From Streptomyces sp. MMG1121 (GTDB taxonomy: Bacteria > Actinomycetota > Actinomycetes > Streptomycetales > Streptomycetaceae), in NCBI RefSeq assembly GCF_001280015.1, contig NZ_LGDV01000038.1:186001-250000 (forward strand): 64,000 nt of DNA, read 5' to 3'. Below are positions 18,115 to 26,977 of this stretch, piece after piece (the first letter of the stretch is position 1; every line of letters begins with the position of its first letter). Below the pieces are notes generated by a model. It was not told the DNA's origin, searched no databases, and saw only the letters and a list, made by a program, of their open reading frames with translations. The position numbers were made by a program, and so were the translations under genes.

Positions 18115-19080
18115 TCAGTCGGTCTTCGTCCAGCCGCGGGTGATGTCACCGATCGCGGCGGCCGCCCGCTCGGCGGGGCGGCCGCCGGCGCGGACCGTGG
18201 GGGAGAACTCGACGTGCAGGAAGGGCACATGGTCGGCGTCGGCGACGCGGCCCTGCATGTTCGTCCGGCCCTCCAGCGGGCAGGAGCGCACCCACGCCCG
18301 GCACACCTCGAACCCGTGGGCGCCCAGGGCGTCGGCCAGCTCGCGTCCCTCCGGACGGCCCGCCGTGCCGGCCCCCGTGGAGGCGACGACGTCGTAGCCG
18401 GGGGCGGATTCGGCGGCGAAGCCGTGCAGCTGGATCCCGGGCAGGCCGCGGCGGGCCAGCTCGGCGCAGATCGCGTGGAAAACGGTGTCCCGGCGGTGCG
18501 CCACATCCGCGGAATTGCCCACTCCGGCTTTGCGATGTGCACCAGCTATCACCAGAACACCCCCGGGGGAGCCGCGCAGCACCCGTACGCCCAGCTGCTC
18601 GGAGCCCCGGTCGAAGACAGGGTGCGGGACCTGGACCGACCAGCTCGGGCGGTGGTCCAGGTCGACGTAGACCCGGCCCCAGCCGCGCGGGGTCACGGCG
18701 GTGTCAGTTCGGTCGGCCACCTCGGCGTAGTGGCGTCCGGTGGGTCGGTCGACGACGGTGCGGACGGTGAAGTCCCGCTGTGCGAGGCGCTGTTCGGCCT
18801 GTCCCCGGTGGCCGTCGAGCAGCAGGCCGATCGCCGCGGCGATGTCGTCGCGGTCGGCCCGGCCGGGCCGACGGTACCCGTGGTCGGGGCTGAACCGGCT
18901 CGTGTAGTCCGCCACGGCGCGTGCCAGGTCGATCCGTCCGGCGCCGTCCGGTGCGGGCCGGGCGGCCCTGTCAGGGGCGTCGTGCGTGGTGCGCAGTAGG
19001 GCGGTCAGGCCGGCGGTGAGACCAGCGATGACCAGCAGAAGTGTTGCGATCGTTATGACGCGTGAGCGATGGGCTCTCAT
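18115..19080 (-). CDS. Secreted or membrane-anchored protein of unknown function
   Basis: 321 aa with an N-terminal hydrophobic segment (VITIATLLLVIAGLTAGLTALL, residues 8-29) and a soluble extracytoplasmic remainder. I do not recognise a family. It contains GGVLVIAGAHRKAGVG followed by HRRDTVFHAICAEL, RGLPGIQLHGFA and HVEFSPTVR near the end. The His-rich pattern (GAHR, HRRD, LHGF, VEFS) resembles N-acetylmuramoyl-amidase or gamma-PGA depolymerase folds, but this is only a hint. It is divergent from capA, with 20 bases between the start codons, so the two share a control region. This ties it to the polymer locus to its right. Confidence 0.7.
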   Translation of the reverse strand: MRAHRSRVITIATLLLVIAGLTAGLTALLRTTHDAPDRAARPAPDGAGRIDLARAVADYTSRFSPDHGYRRPGRADRDDIAAAIGLLLDGHRGQAEQRLAQRDFTVRTVVDRPTGRHYAEVADRTDTAVTPRGWGRVYVDLDHRPSWSVQVPHPVFDRGSEQLGVRVLRGSPGGVLVIAGAHRKAGVGNSADVAHRRDTVFHAICAELARRGLPGIQLHGFAAESAPGYDVVASTGAGTAGRPEGRELADALGAHGFEVCRAWVRSCPLEGRTNMQGRVADADHVPFLHVEFSPTVRAGGRPAERAAAAIGDITRGWTKTD

Positions 19081-19100
19081 GGTTGTATCAAGATATCCCG

Positions 19101-20318
19101 GTGAACAGACGCCGTAGCCGGACCCTGCTGTCCCTGCTGACCCCGCTCTCCCTGCTCGCCGCCGTATCCGGCTGTGGTCTCCTCACGGACGACGCCGGAG
19201 CCCAGGGCGGCGGGCGCTCCTTCACCGTCGCGGCCGCCGGGGACATCCTGATGCACCCCGAGCTGGTCGACCAGGCGCGCAAGGACGCGAAGCGCACCGG
19301 CAAGGGGGTCGACGGGCTGGACTTCGGGCCGATGATGGCCGGCATCAAGCCGGTGATCAGCAAGGCGGACCTGGCGATCTGTCACTTCGAGCCGGTGATG
19401 GGCCCGGCGAACGGCCCCTTCGAGGGGTTCCCGGACTTCCAGGTGCCGCCGCAGACCGCGAAGACGATCAAGGACGTCGGTTACGACACCTGCTCCACCG
19501 CCTCCAACCACACTCTCGACCACGGGTACGACGGCGTGAAGCGCACCCTGGACGCGCTGGACACCGCCGGCCTGAAGCACACCGGCTCCGCCCGGACCGA
19601 GAAGGAGGCGCTCACCCCGCTGGTCATGGACGTCAAGGGCGTCAAGGTCGCGCAGATATCGTTCGCCTACGGTTTCAACGAGCCGCACACGCTGCCCAAG
19701 GACAAGCCGTGGCTCGCCAACCAGCAGGATCTGGGCCGTATCGAGGCCGCCGAGCAGCGGGCCCGCAAGGCCGGTGCCGAGGTGGTGATCCTGTCCCTGC
19801 ACTGGGGTCGCGAGCACCACCCGGAGCCGTCGTCCTCGCAGCTCACCTTCGCCCGGCAGATCGCGCGGAACACCGGCATCAACCTGGTCATCGGCCATCA
19901 CGCGCACGTCGTGGAGCCGATGGAGAAGGTCGACGGGACCTGGATCAGCTACGGGCTCGGCAACCAGATCGCCCGCCACGAGGTGCCGACGGGGCTGACC
20001 GAGGAAGGTGTGATCGCCTGGTTCGCGTTCACCGAGCGCGGCAAGGGCCACTGGGACGTCCAGCCGCGCTACGAGCCGACGCTGCTGACGATCCCGCCGG
20101 ACGCCGAGAACGTCCGCGACGGCGGCACCGCCGCCTACGGCGACGACGACGTACGGGACTACCGCCTGCTGGACATCCCGGCGGCGCTGCGCGACGACCG
20201 CGACCTGACGGACGCCCGGCGGGCCCGGCTGCGCCTCGCCTTCGAGCGCACCGAGGGCACCTTGCTGAACCGGGGCGCGGCCGCGGACGGCCTGAAGCCG
20301 CTCACCCCGTTGCCTTGA
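19101..20318 (+). CDS. capA: CapA/PgsA-like lipoprotein (poly-gamma-glutamate system)
   Basis: 405-aa CapA-family protein with a metallophosphoesterase-like fold. A lipobox (AVSGC, about residue 24) follows the signal peptide. Conserved CapA features are AAAGDILMHPEL near residue 45, CHFEPVM (usually NLE in the family), STASNHTLDHGYDGVKRTLDAL near 135 and the C-terminal LHWGREHHPEPSSSQ then VIGHHAHVVEPME near 230-275. GTG at 19101 directly precedes the signal peptide; no clear ribosome site is visible, so a leaderless or weak start is possible. In bacilli CapA/PgsA is needed for poly-gamma-glutamate export or anchoring. pgsB and pgsC follow 2.5 kb downstream. Confidence 0.88.
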   Translation: MNRRRSRTLLSLLTPLSLLAAVSGCGLLTDDAGAQGGGRSFTVAAAGDILMHPELVDQARKDAKRTGKGVDGLDFGPMMAGIKPVISKADLAICHFEPVMGPANGPFEGFPDFQVPPQTAKTIKDVGYDTCSTASNHTLDHGYDGVKRTLDALDTAGLKHTGSARTEKEALTPLVMDVKGVKVAQISFAYGFNEPHTLPKDKPWLANQQDLGRIEAAEQRARKAGAEVVILSLHWGREHHPEPSSSQLTFARQIARNTGINLVIGHHAHVVEPMEKVDGTWISYGLGNQIARHEVPTGLTEEGVIAWFAFTERGKGHWDVQPRYEPTLLTIPPDAENVRDGGTAAYGDDDVRDYRLLDIPAALRDDRDLTDARRARLRLAFERTEGTLLNRGAAADGLKPLTPLP

Positions 20319-20474
20319 AGCGCGTTTGTCCGCTCTTGTCCGACGTTTGAGCAATGTTGCCTAGATCACGTCGCACTTACTGCAACTTAACCATCCCCTT
20401 ACATGTCTGAGGTTTCCGGGCGTGCTCTTACCATGCGGCGCGCCCGCACACCGCATTCATGAGAGGACCGTCCC

Positions 20475-22805
20475 TTGGCGTCATCGACCCCGGCGCGGCA
20501 TCACCGGGCCCGCCGCCGAGCCGATATGTCGCTGATCGGTGGCATTCGTCCACCGATCGCGGTTCTTTCGGCACTCCTGCTGACGCTCGCCGCCGTCACG
20601 GCACTCGTGCTGGGCCGCGTCGACGACGCCGGGGTGCCGAAGGCGGTACTGACCTCCCAGCAGCACTTCGCGGAGGACGGCGCCATCGCGCTGCGCGCCT
20701 CCATCGACGAGTCCGTCACCGACGTCACCCGCTCCGCGGCGCTGTTCAGCGCCGGGCAGCCGGTCTCCGGCGACGCCGTCCTCGACAAGCTCGGCAGCAC
20801 CTACCAGAAGTGGATGGGCACCGCCGTCGTCGAGATCCGCACCGGCAAGCTGGTCGCGGCCCGCGGTGAGACGGTGCCGTTGACCGATGTGGACACCTCC
20901 TCCCTCGCCGGCGAGGACGGACTGGCCCCGCGCATGGTCCGGCTGAAGAACGGCGAGGTGCGCCTGCTCTCCTTCGGTCTGCTCACCTGGCCCGGCAAAC
21001 CGCAGCTGCTGCTGGTCGCCTCCAGGAACCTGAAGTTCCCCGGCATCAGCCTCGGCCAGTTCCGCTCCATCGCCGTGGTCGACGCCTCCGGCGCGATCCT
21101 CAGCAGCGACGGCATCGCCGAACCCGAGTCGGCCCGCAACAGCATCGACCGGCAGGACATCACGGCCTCCCGCAAACAGCTGGGGGACTTCGCCCGGCGG
21201 ACCGCCCGCCAGGCGCAGCGCGATCCGCGCAGCAGCAAGGAGCCCGGCACCGGCGGCGGCTATCAGGGCGTCAGCGGCAGCCTGCTCGGCGGGATGCTGC
21301 TGAGCGACCGGTCCGTCGCCGGGTACGCCACGCTCGCCGCGCCCGACCCCGGCACGGCCACCACCGCCTCCGGGCTCGGCCTCTCCGTGGTCGCCATGGT
21401 CAAGGTGACCGAGGAGTCCGCCGCCCGCGCCCACTCGCCCGCGTTCGGCCTGCTCGCGGGCGGCGCCCTGCTCGCCGTCGGCGCCCTGGCCGTCGCGGTG
21501 CTGCTGGGCACCGTGCAGCGCCCGCTGATCCGGCTGTTCCTGGAGTCCCGCCGGCTCACCCGGGGCGATCTGACCCGGCCCGTCACCGTCCCCGGCTACG
21601 GCGAGGCACACCGCATCGGCAACGCCCTGGAGCGGCTGCGCCGGCAACTGCTGGGCGAGAGCGCCGACGCCTTTGGCCCGGCGCCGCGCCCGGGCGGTGT
21701 GCGCCGGGTGGGCACCCGGGCCCTGCTCGTGGTCTGCGCGGTGCTGCTGCTGGCCTGGTCCGCACCGCTGATGCTGCTGTTCAACCGCGCCGACAGCACG
21801 GCCGTCGTCCCCCGGCAGCTCGTCAGCGACCAGCGCGAACGCACCGACACGCTCAGCGACCGGGTGCGCCGCGCGCTCAACGAGGGCGACGCCGACCTGC
21901 AGTCGGTCGCGTCCCTGATCGGCGACAAGACCTCGCCCGAGGCCATGGGGACGGTGCTGGAACGCACCTACAACGAGAACAAGCGCTACCGCTCCCTCTA
22001 CGTCGTCGACTCCTCCGGCGCGATCCAGGCCCGCGAGGGCAAGAACCCGAAGGTGATCAAGTCCGACCGCGCCTCCGGCAAGCCCCTGCGGCTGCTGGGC
22101 CGCGGCGGCAAGGAGCCCGTGGTCGTCGCCGCCGCCGAGATCCCCGGCCGCGACGGGGCCCAGCTGGTCGGCGAGTTCCGCGTCGAGTTCCTCAACGCCC
22201 TGCTGACCCGGCCGGGCCTCGGCGTGGTCCGGCTCGTGGACGACCGGAACAAGATCATCGCTGGCAACACCGGCTTCCTCGCCTTCCAGTCGCTGCCCGA
22301 CGAACATCTGAAGGACCTGGCCGAGGCCAGCGCCCAGACGCTCGGCAAGAAGCCGCGCCCCGGCGGCGTCCTGTACCGCGAGAACGGGGTGCGGATCGCC
22401 GCGGCCGCGCCGTTCTCCGGCAGCGGCTCCGCCGAGTCGCTCGGCTGGAGCGTGGTCAGCTGGCAGCCCGTCAACCACCTCGCCATCCCCGAGTACGACG
22501 CCCAGAACCGCACCGTACTCGCCGGCCTGCTCGGCGCCGCCGCGGCCGCCGCCTGTCTGGGCTGGCTGCACATCGTGGTGGCCCGGCCGCTGCGCACCCT
22601 GGCCGACCGGGCCGAGGCGCTGGCCGGCGGAGACCGCAAGACCGTGCTCTTCCCGCAGCACCACGACGAGGTCGGCGCCGTCACCCGCTCCCTGGAACTG
22701 CTCCGGCAGCAACTGCTGGACCAGCGCCGTCAGCAGCCCCGTCGTACCCCGCCCCCGCAGCACCCGGCTCCGCAGAACACGCCCCAGCAGTACACAAGGA
22801 ACTGA
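20475..22805 (+). CDS. Duplicated sensor-like HAMP membrane protein without output domain
   Basis: 776-aa membrane protein built from two similar halves. Each has a transmembrane helix, a large extracytoplasmic (dCache/PDC-like) domain, a second helix and a HAMP-like segment: first half helices near 30-47 and 325-345 with HAMP (RPLIRLFLESRRLTRGDL) to about 395; second half helices near 415-435 and 675-695 with HAMP (RPLRTLADRAEALAGGD) to about 740. A Pro/Gln-rich tail ends it. No kinase, cyclase or chemotaxis domain follows, so signalling must be by protein contact. TTG start with GAGAGG eight bases upstream. It lies between capA and pgsB, six bases before pgsB, so it is probably part of the polymer machine. 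A mechanical or sensing role is inferred. Confidence 0.85.
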   Translation: MASSTPARHHRARRRADMSLIGGIRPPIAVLSALLLTLAAVTALVLGRVDDAGVPKAVLTSQQHFAEDGAIALRASIDESVTDVTRSAALFSAGQPVSGDAVLDKLGSTYQKWMGTAVVEIRTGKLVAARGETVPLTDVDTSSLAGEDGLAPRMVRLKNGEVRLLSFGLLTWPGKPQLLLVASRNLKFPGISLGQFRSIAVVDASGAILSSDGIAEPESARNSIDRQDITASRKQLGDFARRTARQAQRDPRSSKEPGTGGGYQGVSGSLLGGMLLSDRSVAGYATLAAPDPGTATTASGLGLSVVAMVKVTEESAARAHSPAFGLLAGGALLAVGALAVAVLLGTVQRPLIRLFLESRRLTRGDLTRPVTVPGYGEAHRIGNALERLRRQLLGESADAFGPAPRPGGVRRVGTRALLVVCAVLLLAWSAPLMLLFNRADSTAVVPRQLVSDQRERTDTLSDRVRRALNEGDADLQSVASLIGDKTSPEAMGTVLERTYNENKRYRSLYVVDSSGAIQAREGKNPKVIKSDRASGKPLRLLGRGGKEPVVVAAAEIPGRDGAQLVGEFRVEFLNALLTRPGLGVVRLVDDRNKIIAGNTGFLAFQSLPDEHLKDLAEASAQTLGKKPRPGGVLYRENGVRIAAAAPFSGSGSAESLGWSVVSWQPVNHLAIPEYDAQNRTVLAGLLGAAAAAACLGWLHIVVARPLRTLADRAEALAGGDRKTVLFPQHHDEVGAVTRSLELLRQQLLDQRRQQPRRTPPPQHPAPQNTPQQYTRN

Positions 22806-22811
22806 TCACCC

Positions 22812-24320
22812 GTGCTCTTCCTCTACAGCGTGCTGCTCGTCTGCTGCGCGATTCTGCTCATAGCGGGCATCGTGGAACAGCGGCGGCACTTCACCAACCT
22901 GGACCACATCCCCGCGAGGGTCCTGGTCAACGGCATCCGCGGCAAGTCGTCCATCACCCGGCTGTGCGCGGGCGCGCTGCGCGGCGGCGACCTGGTCACC
23001 GTCGCCAAGACCACCGGCACCGCGGCCCGGTTCATCCACCCGGACGCCACCGAGGAGCCGGTCTACCGCAAGTTCGGCATCGCCAACGTGGTCGAGCAGA
23101 TCGGCATCGTGCGGCGCGCCGCCGCGTACAAGCCGGACGCCCTCGTCATCGAGTGCATGGCCGTCATGCCGGCCCTCCAGGAGATCAACCAGTCCAAGCT
23201 GATCCGCTCCACCATCGGCGTGCTGTGCAACGTCCGCGAGGACCACCTCGCCGAGATGGGCCCCACCCTGGACGACGTGGCCCGCTCGCTGTGCCGCTCG
23301 ATGCCCGAGGACGGCATCTGCGTCACCGCGGAGAAGGACCGCTTCCACATCCTCCAGGAGGAGGCGGACGCCCGTAACTGCCGGCTGGTCTACGCCGACC
23401 CCGAGACGGTCAGCGACGAGGAGCTGCGCGGCTTCAGCTGGTTCACCTTCAAGGAGAACGTGGCCATCGCGCTGACGGTCGCCGAACTCCTCGGCGTCGA
23501 CCGCGAGACGGCCCTGAAGGGCATGTACGACGCCCCGCCGGACCCCGGTGTCCTCTCCGTCGAGCGCTATCGGACGCCCGGGGGCAAGAAGCTGCGCTTC
23601 GCCAACGTCTTCGCGGCCAACGACCCCGAGTCGACGCTGATGAACATCAACCAGCTGCTCGACCTCGGCGCCATCCACCGCCCGCTCAACGTGGTCATCA
23701 ACTGCCGCCCCGACCGCGTCGAGCGCAACGGGCAGATGGGCGAGATCATCCCCGACCTCGACCCCGAGCGGGTCTTCGTCATCGGTCACCCGGCCAAGTC
23801 CGCGATCGACGCGATCCCCGCCGAGTTCCGCTCGCGCGCCGTCGACCTCGGCGGTGACCGGCGCGACCCCGAGGAGTTCATGGCCAAGCTGCTGGACCAG
23901 CTCGGCGCGGACACCTCGCTGGTCGCGATCGGCAACATCCACGGCCAGGGCGAGATCCTGCTGGAGCACCTCGCCGAACTGCCCGCGGACGAGAGCGCCG
24001 AGGAGCCCGCGGCCGCCGCCCCGGCGAGCCCGCGGGACCCGGCACCGGCCGTGGTCGAGCACGTCGAGACCGTCCCGCTGTACGCGCCGCGCATCGACCC
24101 GTACCAGGGCTACCCGGAGGCGTACGAGGCCCGCTACACCCAGCAGCCGTACGTCCCGTACCCGGAGCAGGCGGGCCGGGCGCCGTACGGCGAGACGTAC
24201 GCCCACGACACCTGGACCCAGCCGCAGCCGCAGCCCCGCGGCCTGTTCGAGCCCCGTATCCCTCCCCAGCCTTTTGACGACGACAGCCAGCAGTGGCACA
24301 GCCCAGGAGAACAGCGTTGA
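22812..24320 (+). CDS. pgsB: PgsB/CapB-type poly-gamma-glutamate ligase
   Basis: ATP-dependent amide ligase (Mur-ligase related) of the gamma-polyglutamate synthetase, 502 aa. An N-terminal membrane helix (residues 2-18) anchors it. The P-loop is VNGIRGKSS near residue 40, CMAVMPALQEINQSKLIRST marks the ligase core (CMAV and QE), and NVREDHLAEMG is the conserved PgsB motif near 138. The catalytic part ends near residue 390, the usual family length. A Pro/Tyr/Gln-rich tail of about 110 residues follows, which the Bacillus protein lacks. GTG start follows the HAMP gene by 6 bases; the stop overlaps pgsC. Role: polymerises glutamate, or a related acidic amino acid, through gamma-amide bonds. Product identity is inferred. 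Confidence 0.92.
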   Translation: MLFLYSVLLVCCAILLIAGIVEQRRHFTNLDHIPARVLVNGIRGKSSITRLCAGALRGGDLVTVAKTTGTAARFIHPDATEEPVYRKFGIANVVEQIGIVRRAAAYKPDALVIECMAVMPALQEINQSKLIRSTIGVLCNVREDHLAEMGPTLDDVARSLCRSMPEDGICVTAEKDRFHILQEEADARNCRLVYADPETVSDEELRGFSWFTFKENVAIALTVAELLGVDRETALKGMYDAPPDPGVLSVERYRTPGGKKLRFANVFAANDPESTLMNINQLLDLGAIHRPLNVVINCRPDRVERNGQMGEIIPDLDPERVFVIGHPAKSAIDAIPAEFRSRAVDLGGDRRDPEEFMAKLLDQLGADTSLVAIGNIHGQGEILLEHLAELPADESAEEPAAAAPASPRDPAPAVVEHVETVPLYAPRIDPYQGYPEAYEARYTQQPYVPYPEQAGRAPYGETYAHDTWTQPQPQPRGLFEPRIPPQPFDDDSQQWHSPGEQR

Positions 24321-24799
24321 TCCCCTCCGTCCTCACCCCCGAGATCGCCGCGATCGGCATCGGTCTGGGTCTGATGTTCTCGCTCATGTGCTACCTGACG
24401 ACCAACCTGTCGCCGGGCGGCATGATCACGCCGGGCTGGCTCGCGCTCACCCTCATCGAGGACCTCCAGCGGGCGGCGCTGGTCGTCGGCGTGACCGTGC
24501 TGACGTACCTCGCCACGCTGCTGATGCAGAAGTTCGTGATCCTCTACGGCAAGCGGCTGTTCGCGGCCGTCGTGCTCAGCGGTGTGCTCATCCAGGCCAC
24601 CGTGATCATCGTGCTCCAGATGGAGTTCCCGCTGCTGTACGCCAACCAGACGCTCGGCTTCATCGTCCCGGGCCTGATCGGCTATCAGATGGTCCGCCAG
24701 CCCAAGGGCGCGACCCTGCTGTCCGTCGGCTCGGTCACCCTCGCCACCTATGTGGTGCTGACCGCCGGCATCCTCCTGGGCGCCATGCCGTCCGCCTGA
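24317..24799 (+). CDS. pgsC: PgsC/CapC membrane subunit
   Basis: Small membrane protein of 160 aa with about four to five hydrophobic helices. It begins IPSVLTPEIAAIGIGLGL and contains YLTTNLSPGGMITPGWLAL, the conserved PgsC/CapC stretch. Length matches the family (about 150). The TTG start overlaps the pgsB stop (TTGA), with AGGAGA 7 bases upstream, so the two are translationally coupled as in Bacillus pgsBC. PgsC forms the membrane synthetase complex with PgsB. Confidence 0.92.
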   Translation: MIPSVLTPEIAAIGIGLGLMFSLMCYLTTNLSPGGMITPGWLALTLIEDLQRAALVVGVTVLTYLATLLMQKFVILYGKRLFAAVVLSGVLIQATVIIVLQMEFPLLYANQTLGFIVPGLIGYQMVRQPKGATLLSVGSVTLATYVVLTAGILLGAMPSA

Positions 24800-24836
24800 C
24801 CCCGCCCGCATTCGACGCACTTCAGGAGCCCCCACC

Positions 24837-25889
24837 ATGCCGAAGCGCAAAGGCCGCCCCGTCGTCCACGCGGCGACGGTCCTGGCGCTGCTCGCGGGCA
24901 GCGCCTACTTCACCTACGAACTGCGCAAGGACGAGCAGGCGAAGGTCCCGGCCGCCCAGACGATCACCGAGAACCTGAACAACTCGGGCAAGTCAACCGG
25001 AAAGCAGACCTGGGAGCGGCTGAACAACCCGGCCCGCTCGGTGCTGCGCGACGGCAAGGGCGCGGTCATCGCCACCTTCACCGACGGCGCCCGCACCGCC
25101 ACCCTCAAGGGCCCGACGCGGACCTTCGCCGAACCGGCCACCACCAACACCAAGGTCGTCACCGACGACTGGGTCCGCCTGATGCCGGAGACCTGGACCA
25201 ACGGCTCCGAGAAGCAGCAGTGGTTCAAGGACTGGTTCAAGCAGTACTACGGCAGCGAGGAGGACGACATCTTCGCGTTCGCCTTCCAGTACATCCAGGG
25301 CGCGCCGGCGAAGAAGGACGACCAGGGCCTGCAGTACGCGGGCCACGCCTACTACGGGCCGCTCAAGCCCGACGGCGTCGACCGCTACGAACAGACCGAC
25401 TTCTACGACTACCTGGGCATCCCGTACACCTTCCGGGACGGCAGCACGATGTACCCGCACAGCGACCGTCTGCACTCCGTGGACTGCTCGGGCTATCTGC
25501 GGCTCGTCTACGGTTACCGCGCCCGCTATCCGCTGATGTCCGCCAACGACAAGGGCGACGGACTGCCGCGCACCGCAGACGGCATGGCACGCGGCAAGGA
25601 GGGCGTCGACGTCATCAAACTCCAGGGCCCGAGCCCCTGGTACGAGCAGCCGAAGAACATCGATGTCCTCCAACCCGGTGACCTGCTGTTCTTCAAGATG
25701 GACCACCGCACCGGCAACCACATGGACCACTCGGCGATCTACCTCGGCCCGGACACCGAGGGCCACAAGGTGTTCATCTCCAGCCGCAAGGAGCAGAACG
25801 GGCCCACCATCGGTGACGGGGGCGGTGTCTCCCGCCTCGACGGCAACGGCTTCTACGCCAAGCTGTTCCGCAGCGCGAAGCGGCTGTGA
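24837..25889 (+). CDS. NlpC/P60-type peptidase of the polymer locus
   Basis: 350-aa secreted or anchored protein: positively charged start (PKRKGRP) then hydrophobic helix to about residue 30. The C-terminal half is an NlpC/P60 cysteine peptidase domain with the catalytic Cys in HSVDCSGYLRLVYGY (near residue 220) and His in GNHMDHSAIYLG near 300. NlpC/P60 enzymes cut gamma-D-glutamyl bonds; PgdS of B. subtilis uses such domains to cut poly-gamma-glutamate. Following pgsBC by 37 bases with AGGAG before the ATG, it is a good candidate for trimming or releasing the polymer made by PgsBC. A cell-wall endopeptidase role is the alternative. Confidence 0.85.
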   Translation: MPKRKGRPVVHAATVLALLAGSAYFTYELRKDEQAKVPAAQTITENLNNSGKSTGKQTWERLNNPARSVLRDGKGAVIATFTDGARTATLKGPTRTFAEPATTNTKVVTDDWVRLMPETWTNGSEKQQWFKDWFKQYYGSEEDDIFAFAFQYIQGAPAKKDDQGLQYAGHAYYGPLKPDGVDRYEQTDFYDYLGIPYTFRDGSTMYPHSDRLHSVDCSGYLRLVYGYRARYPLMSANDKGDGLPRTADGMARGKEGVDVIKLQGPSPWYEQPKNIDVLQPGDLLFFKMDHRTGNHMDHSAIYLGPDTEGHKVFISSRKEQNGPTIGDGGGVSRLDGNGFYAKLFRSAKRL

Positions 25890-25952
25890 GTGCCGTGAAC
25901 GCGGTGCACGGCCGGGCGCCGGGCGCCCACGGACCAGGAACGGAGTGAACCG

Positions 25953-26969
25953 GTGAACGGCGACTGGCTCCTGCGCGGCCGAGACGGCCGGCTCACCGTC
26001 TACCAGCTGTCCGCGGACGCCGTGGTGTGCCGGGCGGAGCGCCGCCCCGGCGGCCCCTGGACCACCCCGCGCCCGGTGGGCGGCGAGCAGAAGCTCCACC
26101 CCGTGCCGGCCGTCGGCCAGGGTGCCGACGGCTACGCCCATCTGGTCTCCTGGCGCCCCACGGTCAAGGGCGAGTCGGGCCTGGCGCACTCCACCCACTT
26201 CCGCCCGCTCCTCGCCGCCCTGGACTGGAACCCGATCGGTCACCCGGACAAGAAGGGCGACCGCACGGGCACGCCCGCGGTCGCGGTGGACGCACAGGGC
26301 CGCGCCCATGTCTTCGTACGGGGCGCGGGCGGCGGCGTGAGCCTGCTGGCGCAGAAGGAGAAGGGCGGCTGGGACCCCTGGCGGGACCTGTCGGGCCAGG
26401 ACGTCCAGGACGGTCTCACGGCGGTGACGGGGGAGTCCGGACGGGTCGAGCTGTACGCCGCCGCGCCCGGCACGATCCTGCACTGGCGCCAGGAGGAGCC
26501 GGGCGCCCGGCCCGTCCTCCGGGAGACCGCGCCGGCCCCGGTCCGCCCCGGCACCCTGTACGCCCTCGCCACGTCCGCCGAGAACACCACCCTCTTCTAC
26601 ACGAGCACCGACGGCGACGTCTGCGCCTGGCGCCCCGGCGCCAGGCCGGTCACCGTGCTGCCCTCGGCCGGACACGGCCCCGTAGCGGCTGTCCGCTGCG
26701 AACTCGACGGCCACGACTGCACCCTGCTCGCCCAGCGCTCGGCGAGCGGCCGGGTCGCCTTCGCCGCGTACCCGACCGAGCTGGAGTCGGCGGGCGCCTG
26801 GTGGACCGAGTCGGGGCCGCAACTGCCGGTGGACGCGCGGGTGTCGCTCACGACGGACGGGGACGGGCGGGTGGTGGCGGCCACGCTGTCCCCGTCGACC
26901 GGACAACTCCTGCTGACCCGGCGCAAGGACGAGCCGGGGCTGGCCCTGCAGTCCTGGCAACGGGTCTGA
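25953..26969 (+). CDS. Beta-propeller-like protein (PLL lectin/tectonin type), unknown function
   Basis: 338 aa, no signal peptide and no helices. It shows repeated strands of about 45-50 residues with the pattern G.P.VAVDAQGRAHVFVRGAGGG..LLAQ...GGW.PW.DL, seen at about 105-145 and, more diverged, along the chain (GRVELYAAAPGTILHW; ENTTLFYTSTDGDVCAW). This resembles five- to seven-bladed PLL/tectonin beta-propellers that bind fucose or methylated sugars. It is last in the polymer locus, before a strong hairpin. It might bind the polymer or a cell-wall sugar, but with no export signal its location is uncertain. Function unknown. Confidence 0.7.
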   Translation: MNGDWLLRGRDGRLTVYQLSADAVVCRAERRPGGPWTTPRPVGGEQKLHPVPAVGQGADGYAHLVSWRPTVKGESGLAHSTHFRPLLAALDWNPIGHPDKKGDRTGTPAVAVDAQGRAHVFVRGAGGGVSLLAQKEKGGWDPWRDLSGQDVQDGLTAVTGESGRVELYAAAPGTILHWRQEEPGARPVLRETAPAPVRPGTLYALATSAENTTLFYTSTDGDVCAWRPGARPVTVLPSAGHGPVAAVRCELDGHDCTLLAQRSASGRVAFAAYPTELESAGAWWTESGPQLPVDARVSLTTDGDGRVVAATLSPSTGQLLLTRRKDEPGLALQSWQRV

Positions 26970-26977
26970 GCACGCGA

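Noticed and set aside
20481..22763. Open frame of 760 codons antisense to the HAMP gene
   Set aside because: Composition-driven shadow of a GC-rich gene; Gly/Ala/Arg-rich without domains.
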